Source: Moniliella sp. 'wahieum' (taxonomy: Eukaryota; Basidiomycota; Moniliellomycetes; Moniliellales; Moniliellaceae). Taken from it: a stretch of 64,000 nt of DNA. The translations under genes and the position numbers were made by a program. The stretch covers positions 310,001-374,000 of the forward strand of contig RSEE01000014.1 of NCBI GenBank assembly GCA_003971905.1, in the 5' to 3' direction. This document shows positions 21,466 to 32,858 of the stretch, piece by piece; the first letter of the stretch is position 1, and every line of letters begins with the position of its first letter. The notes beneath the pieces were generated by a model. The model was not told the origin of the DNA. It saw only the letters and a program-made list of their open reading frames with translations, and did not search any database.

Positions 21466-23270
21466 ATGTGGGTTTCCCAGCTGCGCACCTCGCCCTTGGC
21501 CGTCGCCGCGGCAGCCGCTGCGGTGCTCAGCGCGCTGTCCGCGCTGCCTGCCACCGACGCCCACACCCCCGGCTCCGACTTTGTCCGCATCCACACCCGC
21601 GGCGCCCCAGGGCAGTGACGGCCAGCGTGTCCCCGTGCTTGCCCGCCAGGCCGCCGCCGCTCCGTTTGCCCCCAGCGATGCCGAGCAGGACCCCGTGCTT
21701 CAGGCTGCGGCGCAGGGAAACTACGTCCAGGCGGCCCAGGCCGCCGATAACATTCCCGGCGTGCAGAGCACTGCCAATGGCAACCTCGCCAGTGTTCCGG
21801 GCCAGATCGTCAGCGGCGACGGCGTGCAGTATCCCTGGTTTTCAGACATCCCCGTCACGGCCGACCCTGCAGTGAACGGCAGCGAAGACGGTGGTTGGCA
21901 AACGTTGCCTCCTATCCAGGGGTTCACCTTCAACGACACCTTCTACGTGAGCAACAAGTATAACAACGAATCCGCCATCTTCCCCTACTACATTGCTGTG
22001 GACGACCCGCAGACAGTCGAGCGCTTCGTTATTGTCTTCCCTGGAAAGGTACGTCCCAATCTCGTCTCGCCCTCCCGACCACCATGTCTAACTTGGTCCC
22101 CAGCCTCGTGACGTGTGGAACTACGCCAACCTCATGCTCAATGCCCGCAACATCCCCGTCATTCGCGGCCAACAGGGCGTTGCCCCATGGTCTACTTGGG
22201 GCATGACCAATGCTTCGGTAGGGATCGTAGCGCCGGCATTTATGAACATGCAGGACCTACAGGCTGGCGCATGCAAGCCTCAGTACCTATGCTTCAACAA
22301 CTCGCTCTGGCAACAAGGTGGCACCAACAAGAACCCCGTTATGAAGCATTCCATCAGCTCGTTCTTGGCGATGGACCAGCTGCTGGACCAGCTCTTCCTT
22401 AACACCACCTACCCCAACCTGAAGCAGGTCGTTGTTGCGGGCCACTCGTTGGGAGGCCAAGGCGCTCAGCGGTACGCGGTTCTCAAAAAGACCAAGGCCT
22501 ACGACCCCAACGTGCGCTTTTGGATTGGCAATCCTGGTAGCTGGGCTTACCTTACCTCGAAACGTCCCGACAGCAACAGTTCCGCCATCGACACGTACGA
22601 CCAGTGGCCCTATGGCATCCATCAAAACACGTCTACTGTTCCTTCGTATGCTCGCAAGGACGTGATTGCTCAGAACGGAACCCTCGTTGCCGAACGGTAC
22701 CGCAACCGCACGGGGGGTACTTTTTAGCTCTGATGGATGTGGGCGCGGGTGTCACTTCGGCTGCTGCCATGTGGCAGGGCTACAACCACTTGGACCGAGG
22801 GTCGAAATTTGTCATGTCCATGGGCCAAGACTTCCCCGATGGCTTCCCCCCCAACCATACCGCCGATTTTGAAGCGAATCTAACCCATGTTGATTACGGA
22901 GGTTCGTTCTTCCCTTTTTTTGTCTTCTATTACACACAGCGTCCTGACATTTTGCTCCTTCAGCGTACACTGCCAACATGTCCCTCCAACGCCTCTTTTA
23001 CGATGGCCTGCACGTCCGGAACCCTTGGTTGACCAATGTGACCAATCCAGGGGACAAGCCTCCTCATATCAAACACCCAACACCTCACCACAATTCCACT
23101 AATGGCACCCACGCCTTTGCCACCCCCAAGCACAAAACCATGGCTCGCGGTCTGCTTGGAGGCTCCGTGGCCGCTGTGGCGCTCGCATTCTTTATCTTGC
23201 CTTGGTGTTTACCAACAACTATGTGGGAGCATGGGAGAACGAGCCTGTGCCGATCGACCGCAAGATGTGA
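21466..23270 (+). CDS. Secreted or membrane-anchored alpha/beta hydrolase
   Basis: The ATG at 21466 gives an N-terminal Ala/Leu-rich signal peptide (MWVSQLRTSPLAVAAAAAAV). The nucleophile elbow is VVAGHSLGGQGAQRY with the presumed catalytic Ser; WSTWG and FWIGNPGSWAYL also fit a fungal hydrolase. Many Asn-x-Ser/Thr sites support secretion. Introns: 22049-22103 (GTACGT...CCCCAG) and 22902-22963 (GTTCGT...CTTCAG). Frame breaks occur near 21600, at the G run 22712-22717 and near 23195; each is repaired by one missing base. The last part has a hydrophobic segment (about 23140-23205) followed by a short tail ending at a stop at 23268-23270, so the protein may be anchored by one C-terminal helix. 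The substrate is unknown; a lipase-like esterase is one option. Confidence 0.8.
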
Positions 23271-23888
23271 TGCGGCAGCCTTGTTCGTTTGAAATCGGCC
23301 TGTTTTCCCTGCTCTGCTCGGCCTTGTCACGGGTGCAAGAAACTCGTTGGGAACCGCCCGAGCCAGCTGTTGCCCGTCTCTCCATTTTGCCTTTTGCACC
23401 TACGGGAGTTTCCCGATAGTGATGGTTTTCCTTCCCTCCCTTGGCTTGCAGACCTACTGTTCAGTTTGTCCTGTTATTTTGATCTTCGCACAGACTTTCT
23501 TCATTCCACGGGATTTCCATCTCCTTTTCTCTTCTTCCTCTTCTCTTTCTTCCTCTTCCCCCATCCTCGCTCGTTCTGGTCGTCTCTGCACCCGCCTGCC
23601 ACCTCTTTTCCACCAATGTATCCCTCTCGGCCTGCCCTTTCTTGAGACAGGGACGCACATACGCACATAGTAGAGGCACCTTGCTGGTGCGCGACGGCAG
23701 TGCGATACGGGGACGGGGAAGGCGGAATCCTTAATCAACCAAGACGATAGTAGTGCTGTAGGTGTGCTATACCTGCCCTGTCCACTGCACACACATTTCC
23801 CATACTCTTACACACGCTACACACGTTTCCAAGCCATCCAGACATACACAAGGACAAAAAATCCGATAATACCCCAAACCAGGCTAGG
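23271..23888. other. Intergenic region, hydrolase and TAF2 genes converge
   Basis: C/T-rich sequence from 23400 to 23620, no gene supported. It holds the 3' ends of both flanking genes. Confidence 0.55.
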
Positions 23889-26800
23889 CTAGCGCCGTGG
23901 TTTCTTGGTAGCCCCCGACCCCGATGTGGCGGACGCGGTACCCGACTTACGCTTTGCGCTGGCCGCCTCGCCTAGGCCCAGCGCTTGATTGATCGATTGG
24001 CGAGCAACGGCAAGTTCTTTACGGTACTGTTTCTCGAATGTGTCCACCAAGCCGAGCACGGCCGCGTCCAACGCATTGAACCGTCGTGCATTGGCCATCA
24101 TCAGTGCCACATCGTCCGTGAAGCCCTTGACCGAAACGTACTGGTCCGTCTTGAGTTTGGTTTCGATCAAGGACAAGTCGCGTGCGTCTTGCTTGGGGAT
24201 CACAGTAAAGTAATGTGGGATGCCCAGCGCCACAGGGTCGACCGGTTGGAGAAACAGGCCCGAGACGACGACATTGTGTTTCAACCGAGAGAGCAATCCT
24301 TGCAGCGCTCGTTTTTCAGCATACTCCAACGACGGTATCAGCGCTTTGGTCCACTCTTGCAGAAACACCGCCTCGACCGCGTCGGCGTAAATGTAGGGCA
24401 CCGTCGTGGGGGGATTGAATTGGCGTGCATTGGCAAAGATCAGCAGGGCGTCCGAAGCAAACTCGCTCATGCGTGTGTACGCGCCACTGGCTACTTTTTC
24501 TCCATGGTACCCAAGTCCATCGGGTGTGCAATCTCCTCCAGGTAGGGGGTGCACCATCCAAGATTGGATCGACAGGACGGAGGAAGAAAATCGCTTCGGG
24601 AACCTTCTTTAACGCTTGAAGTACCGCACGCGCCCGCTTGGGATGGAAGGGCATCTTGCCCGCCGCACCCACCGGATCCGTCAAGGCCAGCTCGGGCTGT
24701 GCCTCACCGTGGGAGGACTTGGACTTGGGCTTGACTTGGCTCGATCCAGCTGGTGACGCCGAGGTGGAGTGGACAGGTGCTGCGGAAGGTCGCGGGGGTG
24801 GCTTCGAAGGAGGGACAGGAGGGGGAGGCTTTGGATTGGTGGTTCAGTTGCAGGAGGGGGGAATGGGAGACGGAAGGGGGGCGGCACGGAGGGGGCAGCA
24901 GCGACTGGGGACGCCGGCGAAGGCGAAACGCGCGTTGGTGCCGGCATGGATGCTCTTGGTTTGCTCAACTTCATTTTGATTTTGGGCACGCTGACCTCCG
25001 ATCCGCCAGCGGCAACGGGCGGTGGCTTTGTCGGTGCCGGTGCCGATGCAACGACGCGGGAGCGGCTGGAGCCGAAGCGCGGGGTTTGAACTTCAGCTTG
25101 ACGGGTTTCGTTTTGGGGGGTGGCGGAGGAGGCGCTGCGGGGGTGCCGCCGTGATGGCAAGTGGAGCATCGTCGTCTTCCTCTCCATCCGATTCGGGGGG
25201 TGGGAGAGGCCGCGTGGTTTGGGCCAAGGGCTCGTCCTCATCCTCGTCCGAGGCTTGGGCTGCCTTGGCAGCTTGGGCCTTGTGCTTCTTCGGCTGCTTG
25301 AATGGTGCGGGTGATCTGGTCCAGTGACGATCAAACCTTGCCCAACTTGTCCGCTTCCATGTGGACAAACGCGCGTGGGTCAGGCGTGTAGGCCTTGGCG
25401 TTGCGGACCATCAGATCAAAGTCGGCCTTGAAGGCAAAGCGATCGGATAGAGTCCCGAATTGAGTTTGTTCTCGATCGTTGACAGTCCATGGGCTCCGAG
25501 ATGACCGAAAGGTAGGGGCGTTGTCTCGTACCGGGTCGACCGGGTTCTTGAACAGCCATGCGTGCTGAGAAGCATGCAGGTTGCGCAAACAGTTGCGCGA
25601 GGCCGTGACGTCCATCGGACCCATGCCCGACGACTGCTCCTTTGGCACTGGCTTGGACTTCTTGGCCTTCCCTCCGCGAAGCGTGAGTTTGGGTAGTGAG
25701 CGCTCGCGCCGCTTGGGATCAAACGCAACCCCCCGTGAGGGTGCATCGACTGGGACATGGTCAGTCAGAATCGGCATACAAGTCTCATCAAGGAGAGGGC
25801 ACGTACGAGTTGAGCCAGGAGCGTCCGCGTTGATCCGCAACGTTAAGCGAGGCGCCGTGACGGGCATCTTGGGCATGGCCGGAAGCTCTGTTTCCGGTGC
25901 CGGTTTGAACAACAACTCCCCAGCTTAAGCAGCGCCCAGCGCCCCATCTCATCCGCATGCGGATCGAGCAGGGCCCAAAAAGCCCTGACGAATGGCGGCA
26001 GATCGCCCCACACTCTCTTCGAACGATGCGGAGGACTTGACCCAAATCGGCTTGACGGGCCCGGTCCGCCTCTCTGGTCGCCCCTAGCGCATCCAGCTCT
26101 GACTCAACATAAATGGTCGTCGGTTTCAGTCGCCATGCACGTTGGTCGCAATGGCCACCGCAGGGACTCGACGACTAGGCGAGCGAGGGTTACGCTTGAC
26201 CACTTGGCTCTCATCCAAGCGGAGAATGGAAAAGACGTAGCGCGCAACAATCTTGTGCTGAATGCCACCCAAGAGAAGGAGACAGTTGAACGCTGCCAGG
26301 CGAGGGGGGACAAAGTGCCGGGACGGGTGTAGACAAAAGAACAGTTGTAGGTCCACAGGGCGCAGGCTCGCGAGCATACTAGCCAGATGGAAATCGAGCG
26401 AGGCAATGGACACCACGTTGTGGTATGCTGGCACGAGCATGTCCAACTCCGGCAAGACTCGACCTCGTTGACAGCCGCTTGCAGCAACTGTTCATCTTCG
26501 CTTGGTGGGGCGGAGCGGCGATGAGGTTGTGTCGGCGGGGAGAAAGGCAAGCGCGATCGGTTGATCAGGCCGGCAACATAATAGTCGTCTGACAATTGTT
26601 GGTCGAGTTGTCGTTGTAGCGCAGCGCATTGACCAGGAATCGGGCGTACGTGGCCAAAAGGCCGGCCATTCTGGTCGCGCACTCGCGCAATGGCATGGAT
26701 GATCGTCCGGCGCAAAAAGTAGTCGGCCAGATCGCTAAAGTCGTTGGCTCGTGGTACGATGAGAAGGTCAAGCGGATGCTTAGGCTCATACTCGGGTGGT

Positions 26801-29263
26801 TGTGGGTAGCAATACCGGAACTGGAAAAGTTTGTAGAGGTGAAAGAGCCCGATAAAGTCCAGTGACTCGATTGCGCAGTTGACCAGGGATTGGGCCGCCT
26901 CGTCCGTACACGAAAAAGTAGCGGTCCACGAGCACGGTACGCGTCAGCAACGAGCTCACCACCGTCGATGGCATACCTGACAAGGCCTTGATCGCACCCA
27001 GTGAGCAACAATGTCCCGATCCCGCTCCAGCTGAGACGCCCACATCCACGGCTCTTGTTGGAAGGTGAAGTCTGCGAGCCACTCAAACTCGGCATCAAGC
27101 CGGATCCACTCGTAAGGAGCATTGTTCATGTCCACTTCCTCTTGTTCCGTCCAATCTGCCACGCGCCACTCTTCGCGTGTGCCCTCATCCTCCCACTGTC
27201 CATAGATGAAGCCAAGGTCCATGAGACCCATTGCCTCACGCGCCTCTTCATCACCAGCGGCAGCAGCAGCAGCAGCTTCTTGCGAGCTTGAAATCGCTTG
27301 GTGTTGCGGCGGACACGCTTGTACTTTGTGTTGAAAGGCACGTCCACTCGTTTGTCCAAAACATCAATCTCAATCACATGCTCGTACGGTGTGCCGTCAG
27401 CCTCGTGGATTCGTACCGTCATTTGTCCTTCAAACGTTGGATGGGATTGGAGTAGATTGCGTCCGTTGGGTTGGTCTGGGCAAAGCGATAGGCGGCGCAC
27501 TCTTGTTGGATTCGCATCTCGATAATAAACTTTTTTCGGTTGAAGCTGGCAGTGACTGTGAAGCGCGGACACCCCGACCCGTGAATCCACTGTTCAGTAA
27601 AGGTGGAAAGATCCACACCTTGAAGTTTGCGACACAAGCGGAGAAAATGGGAGGTACTGAGCACATTGCTGTCCAAGCTCCCCGTCAGTGCCTCCATAAA
27701 GATCCGGTTCAACGCCCGATTCAACCCAAAGGACGAGCCCACCTTGGCCAATTTGCGGTCGAGAATGTGCAAGACCAGGGGGCTTTGAGGTTGATGAAGG
27801 ACAAGAAGGTGCTATCGGGTGGCTCGGTCAGTCCCGGTTGGAACAAAGGCGGCATGCCCACATCCATGTTGATGAGCCGATCCACATCCTTGCGTAACCG
27901 GAACCGATACTCGTTGTTGCCCCAAACCCGACGGAGGAACATCCCGCCATGTGTAGGCTCACACCATGAATCAACCACGTGTCGGCCCACGAGCGCTGGA
28001 TCACGTTAATCCCGATCCACTGCCATGCAATGGCATGAGCCACGATCTGATGCGTTTCATAAGCTTGGTCAATGATGGCGGGTGGGTGCAAAAGGTCTGA
28101 AGAGCAAATAGCAAGGGTCGAGCCAATGTGGCAATCTACCATTGGCTCCTCGACAAAGACGACAGCAAACGAGTCGAACGGATAGGAACCATAGTCGCGC
28201 GCGAAAAAGTCGAGTGCGGTACGGGTAAACCCGATGGAATGTACCATCATTTCCTCCTGTCCTGGGAGGGCGTGCCCCAGGACTTGGGGCTCCTTGGCTG
28301 GAGCGGCAGCAATAGGCGGGGGGCGGCGGCCCCTGCATCCTTGTCGCCTGGAGCGGTCGGTGCAAGTGGTTGGCCTGGACGCACTGAAGGCGCAAAGCTG
28401 TGTTGCTCAAACGGTCCTACAGCAAATGCAATGTGCTGGACCGTGGTGGGTGCGGCATGCTCAAAGGACCAGAGCACCTTAGTGGGATCGTGGGGGTGGG
28501 CGACCGTCTCGAGCAAGGTGCCAGAGCAGACAACCGCCACCTCGGCCACCTCGGCAGGGCCAGCAGCAGGAAGAGCGAGGTGGCGGGGGACTACAAAGTC
28601 CAAGCGCCACGTGCATCGATCCCACAGGTTGTCGAGGCATGGCACCCAACACCGTGCCCAGTCAGGGCAACTAGGAGAGGTGTAGAGATGAGGGAGGCGG
28701 TGAGGGCTGTCCGGGGTAGGGCGGACAAGGCGTAAGGCCTGCGACATCTCGTCCAGTACATATTCGATCCGCACCTGCAGGGCTCTCCTCCCCGTCCTCC
28801 CCCATAGACACGTCGACGTCATCGGGAAGGCGGATGGACAGCTCGCCTGCGCGCCGTCGCTGGCCGCAGCAAAAAGGCGGCGCTTCAGAGCCGGGTAGCT
28901 GTGCACGTCGGGGGGAGGCTGCGGGGGCTGGGTCTGGGCGTGAGGGTACGCCTGCTGCTGGGGCTGGTTGGACGACTGGGAAGGGGCAGCAGAAAGGTCG
29001 TTGTGAGCATAGGCGGCTGGGGTGCCGTTGACGCGCACGGCGAGCACGCGTGCACAGCGCAGATGGAGGTGGACGGAGCGCAGGCCGGCGGCGGTGGGGA
29101 CGAGGGTGAGCTCGGTGTACCCGGCCGCAGCGGGAGCGCCGTCCAGAGAGAGTTCAAGGGCGACGTGCTGGTGGAGCAGCGCCACGCCGCGCCCAGCTGG
29201 CATTGGAGTGTGGCGTCGCCAAGGGAGACGGCGGTGGTGGAGATGCCCGTCGGACGCGGCCAT
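23889..29263 (-). CDS. TAF2: TFIID subunit TAF2 fused to three bromodomains
   Basis: TAF2 is a large TFIID subunit with an inactive M1-aminopeptidase-like domain that binds the core promoter initiator. The ATG is at 29263. The M1-like part includes [35 protein letters not shown] and [22 protein letters not shown]; it lacks the HExxH zinc site, as TAF2 does. The C-terminal TAF2 part has [12 protein letters not shown] and [12 protein letters not shown]. Conservation runs on without a stop through RWALLKLG into [14 protein letters not shown] and then into bromodomains near 25620-25340, 24690-24370 and 24320-23960, each with the PVDP shelf region. An intron (25750-25806, GTACGT...TCCCAG) lies between. 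The tail carries basic stretches KRK and KKPRR. Many one-base frame breaks occur. The first bromodomain has YT where the acetyl-lysine Asn (YN) is expected; the other two keep FN. Confidence 0.9.
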
Positions 29264-29406
29264 AAGGCAACGGCTGCCGGCAGGCGGAATGGGCGCGCGC
29301 CCAATTCCGCCGGGCGCTCCTGCTGGCGCTGGCTGTCGGCCTCCTGCGGCGAATTCCGGGCTGCTGCCGCCACCACACGCCGACGCCCCCCCCCGCCACC
29401 ACCAGC
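29264..29406. promoter_or_regulatory. 143-bp bidirectional promoter of TAF2 and PPG1
   Basis: The two start codons face away from each other across 143 bp. In the middle (29285-29309) is a near-perfect 25-nt palindrome with arms CGGAAT and ATTCCG around GGGCGCGCGCCC, broken by one extra A. A CCAAT pentamer overlaps its right half (29301-29305). No TATA box is seen. Confidence 0.6.
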
Positions 29407-30343
29407 ATGGGATTCGATCTGGACGCGTGCATCAGCAGCCTGCTCAACAAGCAGCTCCTCGGCGAGGCGCTGCTCAAGGAGATCTGCGAAAAGACCAAGG
29501 AGCTGCTCATGCGGAGAGCAACGTGGTCCACATTGCTGCCCCTGTTACTGTTGTGGGCGACATCCACGGCCAATTTTACGACTGATCGAGATCTTCCGCA
29601 TCGGCGGCTTCTGTCCCAACACCAACTATCTCTTCTTGGGAGACTATGTGGACCGCGGGCTGTTCTCCGTTGAGACCATCTCCTTGCTCACCTGTCTCAA
29701 GCTGCGCTACCCCGATCGCGTCCAACTCATCCGCGGCAACCACGAGTCGCGAGCCGTAACGCAGACCTATGGGTTTTATACCGAGTGCACACGCAAGTAT
29801 GGATCGGCCAACGTGTGGCAATACTTTACCGACATGTTTGACTTTCTCACCCTCAGTGTCGTAATTGACGACCGGATCTTTTGTGTCCATGGCGGCCTGT
29901 CGCCCAGTGTGCACTACATTGATCAGATCAAAATCATTGACCGCTTCCGCGAAATCCCGCACGATGGCCCGATGGCCGACCTGGTTTGGTCCGACCCCGA
30001 CCCGGACAAGGAGGAGTTTGCACTGAGCCCGCGCGGAGCTGGCTATACATTGGGGCGTCGGTGGTCAAGCATTTCCTCGAGTTGAACGACATGAGCCATA
30101 TTTGCGCGCTCACCAACTCTGCATGGCCGGGTACAGTGTGCAGTACGACGACCGCTCTCCACCGTCTGGTCCGCGCCCAACTACTGTTACCGATGCGGCA
30201 ACTTGGCCTCCATTCTCGAAGTTGGGCCAGGCGGGACACGACACTTCGAAACCTTTGAAGCGGCGCCAGAGAACGATATAGATGGCCCCCAGCAGGTGAC
30301 GGAGAATAGTGCGCAGTATGACTGTGTTAACTACTTCCTCTAG
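29407..30343 (+). CDS. PPG1: PP2A-like serine/threonine phosphatase Ppg1
   Basis: Catalytic subunit of the PP2A-like family. Metal-site motifs are GDIHGQ, GDYVDRG and RGNHES; the signature GAGYT(F)GASVVKHFL and [11 protein letters not shown] follow. The block [28 protein letters not shown] is shared by PP2A-like enzymes, and the N-terminus [18 protein letters not shown] with ESNVVHI plus the VNYFL ending fits yeast Ppg1 best; PP4 and PP6 are alternatives. In yeast Ppg1 works with the Far complex and regulates glycogen and mitophagy. Four frame breaks (near 29513, 29583, 30051 and 30104) are each repaired by restoring one base to a GG, CC, TT or CC run. The length of about 311 residues is normal. 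It is divergent from TAF2 and convergent with AIP1. Confidence 0.9.
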
Positions 30344-30451
30344 TCGCCTGCCTGATACCCCCTCCGCTCGCTGGCTTGTCCTTCGCCTGTACGAAAAGAA
30401 AAGGCCTGGTGCCCCCTGCCTACTGTATGCATACTGCCTGAGCCCAAAGCA

Positions 30452-32514
30452 TCATGAGATCGATTCAATGTGATTCTTAGGGCAATCCCCTCCGTTCCTC
30501 AACAGGCTGCAAAGATACTTCCTTGTCAGTCCCTTACTGGCCAGGCAAGTGGTGAGACGGTAAATCTTGGTCAAGCCATCGGCACCGGCCGAGGCGATGT
30601 GCTGTTCGTCCAAAAAGACGGTAGCCGTCACGCCACCCGCATGAGCATCCTTGATGGCCAGGCGCTTCATAGGCTTGGCGACCGACCAAACATAGACATG
30701 CGTGTCCAAACTGCCCGACACGGCAAACTGAGAATCGGGCGACCAGGCAATCGACTCGACCCGCGCCGTATGGAAGACCCAGTGAACAATCTTGGGCGTC
30801 ACCTCCTCCCCGCCCTTGCCCGCCAAGAGACTAGTCGTATCATACACCACAATTTTCCCGCTTGACTCTCCCACGGCGAGAAGTTTGCCATCGGGACTGA
30901 ACGAGACGGCCGTCACAGCGGACCGGTTGGCGCTCAGGGGAGCCAAGGGCTTGATGCTGCCTGCTACCAGGTAGAGGTTGACCTTGGACGATTCCAACCC
31001 CACAGCCAACGGTGCCCGAGGCCGTCGCGTACGCCGAGATGGCCGTCGCACCCTCGAGGGCAATTTGTTGTGAGGCTGAGCCCACCACATCCACCCCACT
31101 CGTGGTCACCACAAACACCCCACCTTTGCCGTCCAAGGCCACCATGAGTGCGTGGTTGGCCATGCAGGCTCTCCTTCTTGCTCTCCGCCAGAAGAAGAGG
31201 GTTGACCTTCTCACCCTTGGGTACCTCGGCAGCAGGAACAAACGTCTGTAGCGTATCGTCCAGAGTCGCACCAATCAATTTGCCGTCCTTGGTGCTTCAA
31301 GAGCCACAACGGCCGCCGAGGCCGTACCAGAGGCGCCCTTATCAAACGTCACCGCTGCACAGGGCGGGCCGCCTCCCTGGCCAAAGTCCAAGGAATGAGA
31401 GAGGTCGTAGGTAACCCTCCCATCGTAGCTTGCTGCCGAAAGCTGCAGATTTTGACCTGCGACCGAGCCCGTCACCGCCAGGTCGGTCACCCCCTTGGTG
31501 GGGCCCAGGAGAGGGGTGAGCTCTGCACCTGAAGTAAAGCCCGAGGGGAAGCCACCTCCGTCAACACCCCACGCACGCTCTGTGCCACAAGCGAAGTAGG
31601 CGAGGTGAAGGTAAGAGCAACCAGTTGGTCACCGCCTTGTGTGCTGCCAGAACCCAGGTCCACTTCGAGAGCAGTTTCCCTTCCACCTTATCTCCCTGCG
31701 CGCTCAGTTCATACACTTTCACCTTGCCATCGGCGCCCGCCGACGCCAACACGTCCTCCTTACCAGGGAAAAAGCCCAAGGCATAGATGGTACCTTGGCC
31801 TTGGCCGACCTGGCCCACGGGGGTGCCGTCCTTGCCGTGCAAGATAGCAATGGACCCATCCGAACCAGCGGCCGCGGCATACGTGCCTCCGGGGCTGAAC
31901 GCGGCAGCATGAACAAACTTGGACAAGGGCGCACCGTTTGGGCGAGCTTGTAGGGCACACCAGTGTACCAGCCCAGCTGGGTGTCGTCCGATGCAGTCAG
32001 GGCGCGGTAGGGACGCTGCCGGTTGATGGCCACGGCATTGATCGGTTTGGAGTGGCCCTCGATGGTGCCTACGCTGCTGCCAGAATCAAGGAGGAAGGCG
32101 GTGCCGAACTTCTCGCGGCCATCGCCGACAGCGATGAGACGCTTGCTTTCGGCGTCCCAGCAATGTCCTTGACGGGGCCCGTGAGAGCCTTGTGCTCCAG
32201 CTTGAGCACCTTATCGCCGGCAACCAGGTCCCACACGCGGACGGTGCCACTTGCGTCGCCTGTGGCGGCGTAGAAGCCAGTGGGCTGACCTGGACGGCGG
32301 TGATGGGCTGGGTATGCTCCACGTACGTCGACGTGCCGGGGGAGGCAAACGTGATGGGGCCGGCGGCGGCGGGAGGGTTGCCGAGGGAGCGAGGACGAGG
32401 GAGCGGGCGGGGGTAGAGCAGCTGGCGGGTCTGCGGGTGGAAGGCGAGCTTGGCTGCGCTCCCGCGCTCGCCCGACGGGTTGGCGGCGAGCACACTGAGC
32501 AGCTGAGATGCCAT
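30452..32514 (-). CDS. AIP1: Actin-interacting protein 1 (WD40 cofilin cofactor)
   Basis: Aip1/WDR1 cooperates with cofilin to disassemble actin filaments at cortical patches. The protein starts at MASQLLSVLAANPSGERGSA, matching the family start PQP/NPsxxRG. WD-repeat signatures follow over the whole length: GDASGTVRVWDL, AVAINRQRPYRALTASDD, FVHAAAFSPGGTYAAAAGSDG, ASAGADGKVKVYEL, SFSPDGKLLAVGESSG, SIAWSPDSQFAVSGSLDTHVYVWSV and, last, IASAGADGLTKIYRL. The GHSKPINAVA-like region and order of repeats fit the two-propeller structure. At least five frame breaks occur, mostly in runs of G or C. The true stop may lie a few codons before 30452, since about 25 residues after the last blade have no family match. 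It lies downstream of ARB1 on the same strand. Confidence 0.9.
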
Positions 32515-32858
32515 GGAGAGGTGTTAGCCGAGGCAGCGGGGTGTGGTGGTGGGGGGGGGCGCAGCGCAGCGCACTTGTTGTGCTGTGCTGTGCGCTGCGC
32601 GTGGGCGGCCGCCGCTCACGTAACCAGCCGCGCCACGTTGGCACCCTCGCTCGGGCCATCGTGGCTGGCTCTGATCTGTGATCTCGGATCTCTGATCTCT
32701 GTGGTCCCAGGGCGGGGCAAATGGGTCGTGTCACCAAGCAGGTTAGCCACTACGCCTCGCTTCTACCTATCTGCACCCCCACCCACCTCTATCGCAACAC
32801 AAGTGCAATCACACCAACATGCGTCCCCACACACAACCAGAAACACGCTATTTCTTGA
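32515..32858. other. Intergenic region between ARB1 and AIP1
   Basis: No gene. It is the 344-bp promoter and leader region of AIP1, with a G run at 32551-32558 and several GATCT/GATCTC repeats at 32670-32700. Confidence 0.6.
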
